Source: Closterium sp. Naga37s-1 | Lineage: Eukaryota; Streptophyta; Zygnematophyceae; Desmidiales; Closteriaceae | DNA length: 64,000 nt | Direction: 5' to 3' | Assembly: GCA_947471745.1 (NCBI GenBank) | Contig: CANJKZ010000519.1 | Span: 277,501 to 341,500 of the forward strand | Shown: piece by piece, positions 43,801-56,761 of the stretch | Layout of the letters: the number at the start of each line of letters is the position of its first letter | Position numbering within the stretch: the stretch's first letter is position 1 | Program-made: the position numbers and the translations under genes | The notes under the pieces: generated by a model | Databases searched by the model: none | What the model saw: only the letters and a program-made list of their open reading frames with translations | What the model was told of the DNA's origin: nothing

Positions 43801-46800
43801 CCCCCGACTGCTTCGCAATCTTCCACACATGCGCGCGGATGTTCAGCGTGCTGGGGCAAAACAGGCTCAGGACGTCCAGGATGGCCCGGCTCAAGCAATG
43901 TCGGTCGCGCATCTGTGCGCGTTTGCAGCCGAGACTGTTTTGCCAGGGGGGAGGGAGTATAGGGAGCAAGATCGAGCATAAGAACCCTCGATTGCTTCGC
44001 AATCTTCCACACGTGCGCGCGGATGTTCAGCGTGCTGGGGCAAAAGTGGCTCAGAACGTCCAGGATGGCCCGGCTCAAGCGATGTCGGCCGCGCATCTGT
44101 GCGCGTTTGCAGCCGAGACTGTTTTGCCAGGTAGGAGGGGGTACGGGGAGCACGATCGAGCGCAAGAACCCCCGACTGCTTCTCAATCTTCAACACATGC
44201 ACGCGGATTTTCAGCGTGCTGGGGTAAAACTGGCTCATGACGTCCAGGATTGCCCGGCTCAAGCGATGTCGGTCGCGCATCTGTGCACGTTTGCAGCCGA
44301 GACCATTTTGCCAGGTGGGAGGGAGTATGGGGAGCATGATCGAGCGCAAGAACCCCCAACTGTTTCGCAATCTTCAACACATGCGCGCGGATTTTCAGCG
44401 TGTTGGGGCAAAACTGGCTTAGGACGTCCACGATGGCCCGGCTCAAGCGATGTCGGTCGCGCATCTGTGCGCGTTTGCAGCCGAGACTGTTTTTCCAGGT
44501 GGGAGGGAGTATAGGGAGCACGATCGAGCGCAGAAACCCCCGACTGCTTCGCAATCTTCCACACATACGCGCAGATTTTGAGAGTGCTGGGGCAAAACTG
44601 GCTCAGGACGTCCAGGATGGCCCGGCTCAAGCGATGTCGGTCGCGCATCTGTGCGCGTTTGCAGCCGAGACTGTTTTGCCAGGTGGGAGGGAGTATGGGG
44701 AGCACGATCTAGCGCAAGAACCCCCGACTTCTTCGCAATCTTCCACACATGTGCGCGGATTTCCAGCGTGCTGGGGAAAAACTGGCTCAGGACGTCCAGG
44801 ATGGCCCGGCTCAAGCGATGTCGGTCGCGCATCTGTGCGCATTTGCAGCCAAGACTGTTTTGTCAGGTGGGAGGGGGTATGGGGAGCACGATCGAGTGCA
44901 AGAACCCCCGACTTCTTCGCAATCTTCCACACATGCGCGCGGATTTTCATCGTATTGGGGCAAAACTGGCTCAGGACGTCCAGGATGGCTCGGCACAAGC
45001 GATGTCGGTCGCGCATCTGTGCACGTTTGCAGCCGAGACGGTTTTTCCAGGTGGGAGGGAGTATGGGGAGCACGATCGAGCGCAAGAACCCCCAACTACT
45101 TCGCAATCTTCAACACATGCGCGCGGATTTTCTGCGCGCTGGGGCAAAACTGGCTCAGGACGTCCAGGATGGCCCGGCTCAAGCGATGTCGGTCGCGCAT
45201 CTGTGCGCGTTTGCAGCCGAGACTGTTTTGCCAGGTAGGAGGGAGTATAGGGAGTACGATCGAGCGCAAGAACCCCCGACTTCTTCGCAATCTTCCACTC
45301 ATGCTCGCGGATTTCCAGCGTGCTGGGGCAAAAGTGGCTCAGGACGTCCAGTATGGCCCGGCACAAGAGATGTCGGCCGCGCATCTGTGCGCGTTTGCAG
45401 CCGAGACTGTTTTGCCAGGTGGGAGGGGGTATGGGGAGCACGATCGAGCGCAAGAACCCCCGACTGCTTCGCAATCTTCCACACATACGCGCGGATTATC
45501 AGCGTGCTTGGGCAAAAGTGGCTCAGGACGTCCAGGATGGCCCGGCTCAAGCGATGCCGGTCGCGCATCTGTGCGCGTTTGCAGCTGAGACTGTTTTGCC
45601 AGGTGGGAGGGAGTATAGGGAGCACGATCGAGCGCAAGAACCATGGACTTCTTCGCAACCTTCCACACATGCGCGCGGATTTTCAGCGTGCTGGGACAAA
45701 CTGGCTCAGGACGTCCAGGATGGCCCGGCTCAAACGAAGTCGGTCGCGCATCTGTGCGCGTTTGCAGCCGAGACTGTTTTGCCAGGTGGGAGGGAGTATG
45801 GGGAGCACGATCGAACGCAAGAACCCTCGACTGCTTCGCAATCTTCCACACATGCGCCCGGATTTTAAGCGTGCTCGGGCAAAACTGGCTCAGGACGTCC
45901 AGGATGGCCCGACTCAAGCGCTGACGGTCGTGCATCTGTGCGCATTTGCAGCCGAGACTGTTATGCTAGGTGGGAGGGGGTATGGGGAGCACGATCGAGT
46001 GCAAGAACCCCCGACTGCTTCGCAATCTTCCACACATGCGCGCGGATGTTCAGCGTGCTGGGGCAAAACAGGCTCAGGACGTCCAGGATGGCCCGGCTCA
46101 AGCAATGTCGGTCGCGCATCTGTGCGCGTTTGCAGCCGAGACTGTTTTGCCAGGGGGGAGGGAGTATAGGGAGCAAGATCGAGCATAAGAACCCTCGATT
46201 GCTTCGCAATCTTCCACACGTGCGCGCGGATGTTCAGCGTGCTGGGGCAAAAGTGGCTCAGAACGTCCAGGATGGCCCGGCTCAAGCGATGTCGGCCGCG
46301 CATCTGTGCGCGTTTGCAGCCGAGACTGTTTTGCCAGGTAGGAGGGGGTACGGGGAGCACGATCGAGCGCAAGAACCCCCGACTGCTTCTCAATCTTCAA
46401 CACATGCACGCGGATTTTCAGCGTGCTGGGGTAAAACTGGCTCATGACGTCCAGGATTGCCCGGCTCAAGCGATGTCGGTCGCGCATCTGTGCACGTTTG
46501 CAGCCGAGACCATTTTGCCAGGTGGGAGGGAGTATGGGGAGCACGATCGAGCGCAAGAACCCCCAACTGTTTCGCAATCTTCAACACATGCGCGCGGATT
46601 TTCAGCGTGTTGGGGCAAAACTGGCTTAGGACGTCCACGATGGCCCGGCTCAAGCGATGTCGGTCGCGCATCTGTGCGCGTTTGCAGCCGAGACTGTTTT
46701 TCCAGGTGGGAGGGAGTATAGGGAGCACAATCGAGCATAAGAACCCTCGATTGCTTCGCAATCTTCCACACGTGCGCGCGGATGTTCAGCGTGCTGGGGC

Positions 46801-47005
46801 AAAACAGGCTCAGGACGTCCAGGATGGCACGGCTCAAGCGATGTCGGTCGCGCATCTGTGCGAGTTTGCAGCCGAGACTGTTTTGCCAGGTGGGAGGGGG
46901 TATGGGGAGCACGATCGAGCGCAAGAACCCCCGACTGCTTCGCAATCTTCCACACATGCGCTCGGATTTTCAGCGTGCTGGGGGAAAACTGGCTCAGGAC
47001 ATCCA
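40807..47005. repeat. Satellite Sat2, ~184-bp units, about 34 copies with higher-order structure
   Basis: Tandem units of about 183-184 bp contain GTTTTGCCAGGTGGGAGGG, GGATTTTCAGCGTGCTGGGG, CAGGACGTCCAGGATGGCCC and GCATCTGTGCGCGTTTGCAG. Near-identical blocks recur: about 736 bp (4 units) at 41500-42236 and 42236-42972, and about 2207 bp (12 units) at 42900-44700 against 45107-46900. The array ends at GGACATCCAG (46996-47005), where Sat3 begins. It is GC-rich, and the units lack stops in several frames. Confidence 0.95.
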
Positions 47006-49610
47006 GTTTCAGAGATTTCAGAGTACCTGCACACAAGCGTGCATACTGAGCGAACCGGCCAACACATTATTCTCTCTGTAGAAATAGAGTGAATACCATA
47101 TGTATTCTCATTTCCTTTAAATTATACCATTCCCCACCCCCCTACAATGTTTTAAACTATTGGATCTATGTAATTTGGCAGATATAGACATTCCAGTCGT
47201 ACATGGTACCTGCACTACAGCCGCGCATACCGACCAAACTGACCAGCGCATTACTTATGCTTGTAGAGATGCAGTTAGTACCATATTCTTGCCAATCCAC
47301 TAGATTAGGCCTTCTAATTCAACAGCACTAGGTTCTAACCTTTCCGATCCACATAATTTGGGAGATTTCAGAGTTCCAGCTCCGCCTTGTACCTGCACAC
47401 AAGCGTGCATACTGACCGAACTGACCGACGCATTATTATCTTTGTACAAATACCGAAAATACCATATGTATTACCATTTCCTTTATTTTATACCATTCCC
47501 CACCCCCCTACCAGGTTTGAACCTATTGGATCTATCTAGTATAACAGATATGGACATTCCAGTCGTACATGATACCTGCATAACAGGCGCGCATACCGAC
47601 CAAACTGACCAACGCATTATTTATGTTTGTAGAGATGCAGTTAGTACCAGATTCTTTCCAGTCTACTAGATTAGGCCTTCTACTTCAACAAAAAAAGGTT
47701 ATAAGCTTTCCGATCTACATAATTTGGGAGATTTCAGAGTTCCAGTTCCGCCTTGTACCTGCACACAAGCGTGCATACCGACCTTACTGACCGACGCATT
47801 ATTCTCTCTGTACACATACAGTGAATACCATATGTATTCCTATTTACTTTATTTTATACCATTCCCCACCCCTCTACCATGTTTTAACCTATTGGTGGCA
47901 GATATAGACATTCCAGTCGTACATGGTACCTGAACTACAGGCGCGCATACCGACCAAACTGACCAGCGCATTACATATGTTTGTTGAGATGCAGTTAGTA
48001 CCATATTCTTGCCAGTCAACTAGATTAGGCCTTATACTTCAACAGCACTAGGTTCTAACCTTTTTGATCCACATAATTTGGGAGATTTCAGAGTTCCAGC
48101 TCCGCCTTGTACCTGCACACAAGCGTGCATACTGACCTTACCGGCAAACGCATTATTCTCTCTGTACAAATACAGTGAATACCATATGTATTCCCATTTA
48201 CTTTATTTTATACCATTCCCCACCCCCCTACCAAGTTTTAACCTATTGGATCTATGTAAAATGGCAGATATAGACATTCCGGTCGTACATGGTACCTGCA
48301 CTACAGGTGCGCATACCGACCAAACTGACCAGCGCATTACTTATGTTTGTAGAGATGCAGTTGGTACCATATTCTTGCCAGTCCACAGATTATGCCTTCT
48401 ACTTCAACAGCACAAGGTTCTAACCTTTCCGATCCACATAATTTGGGAGATTTTATAGTTCCAGCTCCGCCTTGTACCTGCACACAAGCCTGCATACTGA
48501 CCGAACCTACCGACGCATTATTCTCATTGTACAAATACAGTAAATACCATATGTATTACCATTTCCTTTATTTTATTCCATTCCCCACCCCCCTACCAGG
48601 TTTTAACCTATTGGACCTATGTAATTTGACAGATATAGACATTCCTGTCGTACATGGTACCTGCACTACAGGCGCGCATACCGACCAACTGACCAGCGCA
48701 TTACATATGTTTGTAGAGATGCAGTTAGTACCATATTCTTGCCAGTCCACTAGATTAGGCCTTCTACTTCAACAAAACAAGGTTATAACCTTTTTGATCC
48801 ACATAATTTGGGAGATTTCAGAGTTACATTTCCGCCTTGTACCTGCACACAAGCGTGCATATTGACCGAACCGGCCAACGCATTATTATCTCTGTAGAAA
48901 TACAGTGAATACCATAGAAATTCCCATTTCCTTTACATTATACAATTCCCCACCCCCCTACAAGGTTTGAACCTATTGGATGTATGTAATTTGGCATATA
49001 TAGACAATCAAGTCGTACATGGTACCTGCACAACAGGCGCGCATACCGACCAAACAGACCAGCGCATTACTTATGTTTGTAGAGATGCAGTGAGTTCCAT
49101 TTTCTTGCCAGTCCACTAGATTAGGCCTTCTACTTGAACAACACTAGGTTATAACCTTTCTGATCTACATTGATTGGGAGATTTTAGAGTTCAAGTTCCG
49201 CCTTGTACCTGCACACAAGCGTGCATACTGACCGAACCGACCGACGCATTATTCTCTCTGTACAAATACAGTAAGTACCATATGTATTCCCATTTCCTTT
49301 AAATTACACCATTCCCCACCCCCCTACCATGTTTTAACCTATTGGGTCTATGTAATTTGGCAGATATAGACATTTCAGTCGTACATGGTACCTGCACTAC
49401 AGGCGCGCATACCGACCAAACAGACCAGCGCATTACTTATGTTTGTAGAGATGCAGTTAGTTCCATTTTCTTGCCAGCCCACTAGATTAGGCTTTCCACT
49501 TCAACAACACTAGGTTATAACCTTTCTGATCCACATTAATTGGGAGATTTCAGAGTTCCAGTTCCGCCTTGTACCTGCACACAAGCGTGCATACTGACCG
49601 AACCGACCAA
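47006..49610. repeat. Satellite Sat3, ~360-bp dimeric units, left part (about 7 copies)
   Basis: AT-rich units of about 354-366 bp carry ATAATTTGGGAGATTTCAGA, CCTTGTACCTGCACACAAGC, ACCATTCCCCACCCCCCTAC and GTACATGGTACCTGCAC. Each unit is two diverged ~180-bp halves: AGGTTTTAACCTATTGGATC..GTACCTGCACTACAGGCGCGCA aligns with AGGTTCTAACCTTTCCGATC..GTACCTGCACACAAGCGTGCA. It ends at the copia target site ACCAA. Confidence 0.95.
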
Positions 49611-49745
49611 TGTCAGAACATTATATAGCTTATGCTGTTGTGTAGGCTATAGTGGGGTATCCCATAAGGGGTACAACCCAATTAGGGTTTCCCATATGTA
49701 CTCACTTCATTCATAGTTCAAACATTCTCGTTCTTCCTCTTCACA
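49611..49745 (+). repeat. 5' LTR of the copia element (135 bp)
   Basis: It runs TGTCAGAACATTATATAGC to CCTCTTCACA. It matches the 3' LTR base for base on reading. It is unusually short for copia; TATATAG at about 49622 may serve as the TATA box. Confidence 0.95.
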
Positions 49746-49765
49746 TGGAATCAGAGCAGGTCCCC
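49746..49765 (+). other. Primer-binding site of the copia element
   Basis: TGGAATCAGAGCAGG follows the 5' LTR directly. It differs by one base in the first 12 from TGGTATCAGAGC, the usual plant copia site complementary to initiator methionine tRNA. Confidence 0.75.
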
Positions 49766-49799
49766 TCCTAGGGACTGCTTCTAGGGCCCACCGAAGCGC

Positions 49800-50610
49800 G
49801 TTTTCCTTTTTTTTTAGCGACCCTCCGTGTCGCCCCTCGCGGCCCCGCCGCCCTCCCTTCGCGGCCCCGCCACTCTGCTCACGCGGCCCTGCCGCCCTTC
49901 CTTCGCGGCCTCGCCGCCCTACTAACACGGCCCCGCCGCCCTTCCTTCGCGGCCCCGCCGCCCTGCTCGCGCGGCCCAGCCGCCCTCTGCTTCGCGGCCC
50001 CGCCGCCCTGCTCACGCGGCCCCGCCGCCCTGCTCACGCGGCCCCGCCGCCCTCTGCTAAGCGGCCCCGCCGCCCCACTACAGCGGCCCCGCCGCCCTCA
50101 CGTCGCGGCCCGCCCGCTGCCCTACCTGCGGCCCGCCAGCCGCCCTACCTGCGGCCCGCCCGCCGCCCTAACTGCGGCCCGCCCGCCGCCCTACTTGCGG
50201 CCCTACCGCCGCCCTGCCTGCGGCCCGCCCGCCACCCTGCCTGCGGCCAGCCCGCTGCCCTACCTACGGCCCCCCCGCCGCCCTACCTACGGCCCGCCCG
50301 CCGCCCTACCTGCGGCCCTACCGCCGCCCTACTTGCGGGAGCCGCCTAGCAGCAGAACCGCCGGGAGCCGAGCCGCCCTGCCGCCGAGCCGCCCGGGAGC
50401 CGAGCCGCCCTGCCGCCGAGCCGCCCGGGAGCCGAGCCGCCCTGCCGCCGAGCCGCCCGGGAGCCGAGCCGCACTGCCGCCGAGCCGCCCAACAGCCGAG
50501 CCGCCCAGCAGCCGAGCCGCCCTGCCGCCGAGCCGCTGAGCAGCCGAGCCGCCCTACTGCCGAGCCGCCCGACCTGCCCTGTCCGGTGAGCACAGCCCCA
50601 CTGTCACTGC
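49800..50610 (+). repeat. GC-rich short repeats in the copia 5' leader
   Basis: The ~850-bp leader before gag is made of two degenerate arrays: GCGGCCCCGCCGCCCTGCTC units (49820-50100, continuing as GCGGCCCGCCCGCCGCCCTA) and GCCGAGCCGCCCTGCC units (50350-50570). Open frames here are repeat artefacts. It probably functions as leader and packaging RNA. Confidence 0.8.
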
Positions 50611-50652
50611 GTGCCCTTCCCCTACTGCTTGCACTGCTCGTCTGTCGTCGTC

Positions 50653-51690
50653 ATGGCTAGCCCTAGTGTCCTCGCTTTTGACGCTGAGGGTCGAGCCATT
50701 GACTTTGAGGTCTGGGTCGACGACCTGCAGCTGTTCTTACAGTGCGATAGGGCGGACGGTCTTTCCCTCTTTGACCTCACCTCTGGCGCCTCTCCTGCCC
50801 CTGCTACTGATGCTGACCCCACTGTTCGCTCTCAGTGGGCCACCCGCGATGCTGCTGCACGTCTTGCTGTGCGTCGCCACCTGCCTACCACTGAGCGCGC
50901 GCACTTTAGTCAGTACAAGAGTGCTCAGACCTTGTACGACGCTGTAGTTGCGCGCTACTCTTCCCCTGCCACTGCTGCCCTGAGCCGCCTCATGCTACCG
51001 TACCTCTTTCCTGACCTTACTGCCTTTCCCACTGTCGCTGACCTCATTACGCACCTCCGCACTAGTGACACTCGCTACCGCGCCGCCCTTCCTGCTGAGT
51101 TCTGCGCCATGAACCCCCCCCCCATGTACATCACTCTCTATTACATAGTCACACGCCTCCCTGACTCCCTTCGCGTAGTCAGGGACCACTACCTCTCGGT
51201 CTGTCCCACCACTCTCACTGTCGACCTCCTCGAGAAGTCCCTCCTGGCGGCGGAGAAGAGCATCGTCGCTGTAGGAGCCTCTCGTGGTGACCCTCGCACC
51301 CCCATCTTTGAGGGGTGCTCTCCTTCCCCCCTGCTGCCCTCTGTTGCCTCTGCTGCTGCTGCCGACCTGCTTGGTCTTGAGTCGGTCTGCGCGGCGTCTG
51401 CCCCTAGCGGGAGACGCCGCCCTGGCAGGGGCAAGGGGGGCAAGGGCGCGGGTGGAGCTGGCGGGGGCGGTAGAGGAGGCGGTGGAGGCGGAGGAGGGAG
51501 TGGGGGTGACGGTGGGAGTGGTGGCGGGGGCGGTGGTGGCGGTGACAGCAGCGGAGGAGGAGGCGGTGGTGGCGGCATCGGTGGGAGCGGAGGCAGCGGT
51601 GGTGGTGGAGGTGGAGGCAGCGGTGGCGGAGGGGGTGGAGCTGGTCGGGGTGGTGCCCCGCAGCGTAGCGGTCCTAGTGGTGGCCAGCGT

Positions 51691-51737
<47 letters not shown>

Positions 51738-54700
51738 TTCGCGGGACATCCCCCCGCCCCAGCAGCTCCGTGAGTGGTACACGCAGCGTCAGCGGGGTGG
51801 GGGTTTTGGTCCGTGCACCTACGTCCTTCGTTCCGGTGACCGCGCGGGTGAGCAGTGTGGGGGTGCGCACCCCACTCAGCGCTGCTTTGGCCGCCTGACG
51901 GACGCTTGGCGTCAGCAGTTCCCCGAGGCCAGTGAGATTCCCCGTTGGGGAGAGCTGTCTAGGGCTGGCGTAGCTATCTTTGATCTTGACTTTGATGCTA
52001 TCCTTGCTGCTATGTATGCTGTGACTATTAGTGAGGAGGGTGACTGTTACCGGTGTTTCCCGCCCGACCCGGGCATTGGTACTGCTACGCTAGGTACTTC
52101 TGAGGCTGCTGCTCTAGGTGCCAGTGCGTCTGCACTCTCAGGTACTGGTGAGGCTGCGCTCTCAGGTACTGCGTCGGCTTCGGCCTCCCTCACCTTCACG
52201 CTTGACTCAGGGGCTTCTCGCTCCTTCTTTCGAGACCGCACCACACTCACGCCGCTTGGCCGGCCGGTTGCAGTCTCCCTGGCTGACCCCACTGGGGGTC
52301 CAGTCCTCTCTCACTTCTCCACTGTCCTCCCGTGTCCGGCTGCCCCCTCGGGCACCTTGTCTGGTCTGTACCTCCCCTCGTTCTCGACGAACTTGGTGAG
52401 TGGTGCTGACCTCCAGGATGCGGGGGTTCACCAGTTTACTCCTGCGAGTCAGCGGGTGACCCACTGCTCGGACGCCCGCACAGGCCGACACCTGGCCACG
52501 TTCTCGCGTCGGCCGGGGTCGAGTCTCTACACACTGACCACTGCGTCTCCTCCTGTCCCTGCGTCTGGCCAGGTAGCTGCGTCGGGTCAGGTGTTTGCTG
52601 CTGCGTCTAGGTCTGGTCCTGAGTCTGCCCCCTGCTCGTGTCGCCGCTTGTCTCACGAGACTCTCCTGTGGCACCACCGTCTTGGCCACCCCTCCTTGCT
52701 TCGTCTTCGGGGCATGGCTTCCCGTGTCCTTGTCTCTGGTCTTCCCCGGTCTCTCCCTCCCCTTCCTTCGGGACCCGGACCTTCTTGTGTCCCCTGTGTC
52801 GAGGGGCGGCTCCGGGCTGCCCCTCACTCCTCCCAGTTCCCCCCGACAGAGGCTCCACTGCAGACGCTTCACATGGACGTGTGGGGCCCCACCCGCGTCC
52901 GTGGGCAGGGTCACGAGCGCTACTTCCTGCTGGTGGTTGACGACTACTCGCGTTACACCACAGTCTTCCCCTTGCGCAGCAAGGGTGATGTCACTGAGGT
53001 GTTGATCGACTGGATCCGCGCAGCTCGTCTCCAGCTCAGGAGGAGCTTCGGCTCGGACTTTCCTGTTCTGCGTCTGCACTCTGACCGAGGTGGAGAGTTC
53101 TCCTCTGGCCTTCTGCGAGCCTACTGTCGTGCACGAGGCATCCGCCAGACCTTTACGCTTCCGGACTCTCCACAGCAAAATGGGATTGCTGAGCGCCGCA
53201 TTGGCATGGTCATGGACGTCGCTCGTACGTCCATGATGCATGCGGCTGCCCCCCATTTTCTGTGGCCGTTTGCGGTTCGGTACGCGGCGCATCAGATCAA
53301 CCTTCACCCCAGGGTCTCCCGGCCGGAGACCTCCCCAGCTCTGCTGTGGACGGGGAAGGTCGGCGATGCGTCTGCGTTCCGTGTCTGGGGATCTCGGGCG
53401 TTTGTCCGCGACTTGTCTGCGGACAAGCTGTCCCCTCGTGCTGCTCCCTGTGTCTTCCTCGGCTTCCCCCCTGACGCTCCAGGGTGGCAGTTCTACCACC
53501 CCTCCTCTCGTCGTGTTCTGTCCTCCCAGGACGTCACGTTCGACGAGTCAGTCCCCTTCTACCGCCTCTTCCCCTACCGCACTCCTTCCCTCCCCCCGCC
53601 ACCGCACTTCCTTGTGCCAGGTCCCCCCCCGGTAGACCCCCTTCCCCCTCAGGGTCCTGCCCCTTCAGGTGTGTCCCAGGTAGACGCAGTCGAGCCGGTC
53701 GAGGTTGCTGGTGACTCTGGTCCTGCTGCGGGTGCTGAGCCTGAGGGTGCTGAGTCTGGGGGTGCTGAGCCTGGGGGTACTGCGACTGGGGGTGCTGAGC
53801 CTGGGGGTGCGGAGTCTGGGAGTGCTGAGCCTGGGGGTGCTGCGACTGGGGGTGCTGAGCCTGGGGGTGCGGAGTCTGGGGGTGCTGAGCCAGGGGGTGC
53901 TGCGTCTGGAGCTGCTGAGCCTAGAGCTGCTGAGCCTGCGGCCACTGGACCTCCCCTTGTGCCGTCTGGCGGTGCGGGACCTGGCGTTTCTCCGGGTGCT
54001 TCGCCTCGGCGGGAGCCCCTCTCTCCACAGGAGCTGCGCGAGTGGTTTGCCAGGCGCTGGAGGCGTGCTGCTGGGGCTGGAGGTTCTTCGGCTGCTGAGG
54101 GTGCTGGTGCCGCGGGTCCCGGAGGTGCTGGAGCTGGAGCTGCTGAGGGTGTTGGAGCTGAGGCTACTGCTGACGGTCCTGCTGGGGGTGCTACTGGTGC
54201 TGCTGGAGGTCCTGGAGCTGGAGGTGCTACTGGCGCTGGTGCTGCCGCTGGGGGTACTGGTGCTGTCCCTGCTGTGTCTGGAGTCGCCGCGCGGCCTAGG
54301 CCGTACTTCGTTCCGCTCCTTCAGCAGGTTCTTGGTCTCCCGCCTTCTACTGGTCCTCCTCCTCCCTTAGAGTGTCCACAGCCTGTCCTGTCACAGTTAC
54401 AGTTACAGCCGGCCTCCCCACTGCCCGCTCCTTCTCCCTACACTGGTCCTACTGGAGGTCTTGCTGAGCGTCGTGAGCCTGCGTCTCGCCCTGCGTCGCC
54501 TGTCCGTGCTGCTCGCACTAGTGGTCGTGGTTCGCGTCAGCGTCCTCCTCCTGTCCCTGGCACGCACCGGATGTCTCTGCGTCCGTCCACTGCTCCTCTG
54601 CGTGCCCCTTTGCCTTCTCCTCCTGAGTCCTCTCTTCCTGCTCTTCCTGACCCGGAGTCGGACTCTCTTCGTGCTGCCAGTCCTGCTGTCACACGTCTCC

Positions 54701-56556
54701 TTGCTACTGTCGTCACTGACCCCTCTTTTGAGTCCACTGCTGCGTCTGCGCTTGTTGCTGAGCTTGTCGACTTTGCTGCTCGCTGTCGTCTAGACTACGC
54801 TGCCGGTCTTGTTGCTGAGTCTGCGTCTGTCTGTCCTCCGTCCGTCGGGGGTGAGTGTGCTCTTGGCACGGACGTCCTTGAGGACAGGCAGGAGGAGTTC
54901 CGGTGTCTGGCTGCTGCTTCACCTCATCTCGCGTCCGTACTACTTGCCCCTGAGGGAGACCCGGATGCACTAGACATCCCGACTCCGCGCTCTTACGCGG
55001 AGGCCGTAGAGGGTCCCTACTCCTCTCAGTGGCAGGCAGCTATGGATGCAGAGATGGCGTCCTGGAAGTCCACAGGCACCTACGTTGACGCGGTTCCCCC
55101 TCCTGGGGCGAACATCGTCAGTGGCATGTGGATCTTCAGGGTGAAGCGGCCGCCGGGCTCTCCACCTGTCTTCAAGGCGCGGTACGTCGCTCGTGGCTTC
55201 AGTCAGCGGCAGGGAGTTGACTACTTTCAGACCTTCTCTCCCACCCCGAAGATGACCACTCTTCGGGTGCTGCTGCACATAGCCACTCAGCGCGACTACG
55301 AGCTCCACTCTCTTGACTTCAGTACTGCTTTCTTGCAGGGTAGCCTGCACGAGGAGATCTGGCTGCGCCGTCCACCTGGCTTCACTGGGACTTTCCCTCC
55401 TGGCACCCAGTGGAGCCTCCGACGGCCAGTCTACGGTCTCCGCCAGGCACCGCGTGAGTGGCACGACACACTGAGGACTACGCTTGCGGCTCTTGGGTTT
55501 GCTCCCTCTACTGCTGACCCGTCGTTGTTTCTGCGCACCGACACTTCTCTGCCGCCGTTCTACGTCCTCGTGTACGTCGACGACTTGGTCTTTGCCACAG
55601 CTGACACGGCTGGACTAGCCTACGTGAAGTCCGAGCTGCAGAAGAGACACACGTGCACAGACCTGGGTGAACTGCGCAGCTACCTTGGCTTGCAGATCAC
55701 TCGGGACAGAGCACGCCGCACCATTACCTTGACTCAGTCACACATGGTGCAGCAGGTCCTTCAGCGCTTCGGCTTCACGTACTCCTCGCCTCAGGCCACT
55801 CCTCTGTCTACTCGCCACTCGCTCTCAGCTCTGCCTTCGGATGAGTCCGTAGAGTCGAGTGGCCCGTACCCAGAGCTTGTTGGCTGCCTCATGTACCTGA
55901 TGACCTGCACACGACCTGACCTTGCATACCCTCTTAGCATTCTTGCACGCTATGTTGCTCCTGGGAGACACCGACCAGAGCACATGGCTGCAGCGAAGAG
56001 GGTGTTGCGCTACTTGTGCAGTACGTCGGGCATGGGGCTAGTGCTTGGAGGGCGGAGTCCAGTGGTCCTCACTGGGCACGCGGACGCTTCTTGGGCTGAC
56101 GACCAGGCTACGCAGCGGTCGTCGCAGGGTTACACCTTCAGTCTTGGTTCCGGCTCTGTCTCGTGGCGGGCTACTCGCTCATCCTCTGTTCTCGGCTCCA
56201 GTTGTGAGGCTGAGATCTACGCCGGGGCCATGGCTGCACAGGAGCTTCGCTGGCTCACCTACCTGCTGACTGACCTTGGAGAGCCGCCTCGTTCTCCTCC
56301 AGTGCTGTACGTAGACAACAAGGCCATGCTGGCCTTGTGTCGAGAGCAGCGCTTGGAGCACAGAACGAAGCACATTGCTCTCCGTTACTTTCTTGCTCGT
56401 GAGCTGCAGCAGCGTGGTCAGTTGCGACTTGCTTACGTGGCCTCTGCGGCCAACACTGCTGATGTGTTCACCAAGGCACTTGCGCCTTGTGACCATCAGC
56501 GCTTCTGCACCCAGCTGGGTCTTGTACCTGTCTTGCCTCACTTGCTCTCTTCTTGA
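50653..56556 (+). CDS. Copia gag-pol polyprotein, intact (1967 residues)
   Basis: The single frame starts at MASPSVLAFD (an earlier in-frame ATG at 50611 adds 14 residues). Order: gag-like region (1-240), Gly-rich and poly-Gln tract (about 253-375), a Cys/His motif CTYVLRSGDRAGEQC..H..C that may stand in for the zinc knuckle, aspartic protease (DSGAS, Asp518), pre-integrase HHRLGHPS, integrase with D742, D811 and E847 (D-35-E spacing), a Gly/Ala/Glu repeat spacer, reverse transcriptase with YVDD at 1641-1644, and RNase H with HADASWADD (Asp1811) and TKHIALRYF. PR-INT-RT-RH order defines Ty1/copia. All catalytic residues are present and no stop interrupts the frame, so the element may be autonomous. 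Confidence 0.95.
53730..53935 (+). repeat. 30-bp-class coding repeat (GGAEPGGAESGGA) in the copia polyprotein
   Basis: Tandem in-frame units of GGGGGTGCTGAGCCTGGGGG / GGGGGTGCGGAGTCTGGG encode alternating GGAEP and GGAES/AT pentapeptides. They lie between integrase and reverse transcriptase, a region that is usually variable. Confidence 0.85.
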
Positions 56557-56761
56557 CCTTGCTTGTACTGTTACATATATATACCTGCTCTTGCTTGTCT
56601 AGCTCTATATATATATGTGTACTCCTGCATGTGAACTGGCCTTGTGGCCTTGTCGTTGTGCTCGGACTGTGTGGTGACTTTGTGATCCACCCTGAGCTTG
56701 CTCTGCTTTGCTTGACTGGTCTTGTGACCCCTTGTTCTCCCCCACTTTGCCTATGGGGGTG
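56557..56761 (+). other. Copia 3' untranslated segment and polypurine tract
   Basis: It has two (TA)n stretches (56573-56583, 56605-56617) and no coding capacity. CCTATGGGGGTG (56750-56761) immediately before the 3' LTR is the likely polypurine tract for plus-strand priming. Confidence 0.65.

Noticed and set aside
40905..46169. Long open frames in Sat2 (up to about 590 codons) on both strands
   Set aside because: They repeat with the satellite unit, exist in several frames and both strands at once, and end wherever a unit mutates. No domain is recognisable. They are by-products of a stop-poor, GC-rich repeat.
36745..47005. CRISPR-like array
   Set aside because: The repeats are contiguous 181-184-bp satellites without unique spacers, in a eukaryotic context with introns and LTR elements.
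49707..50593. Open frames in the copia leader
   Set aside because: They are made of GCC/GCG repeat units, lack any domain and lie between the primer-binding site and gag.
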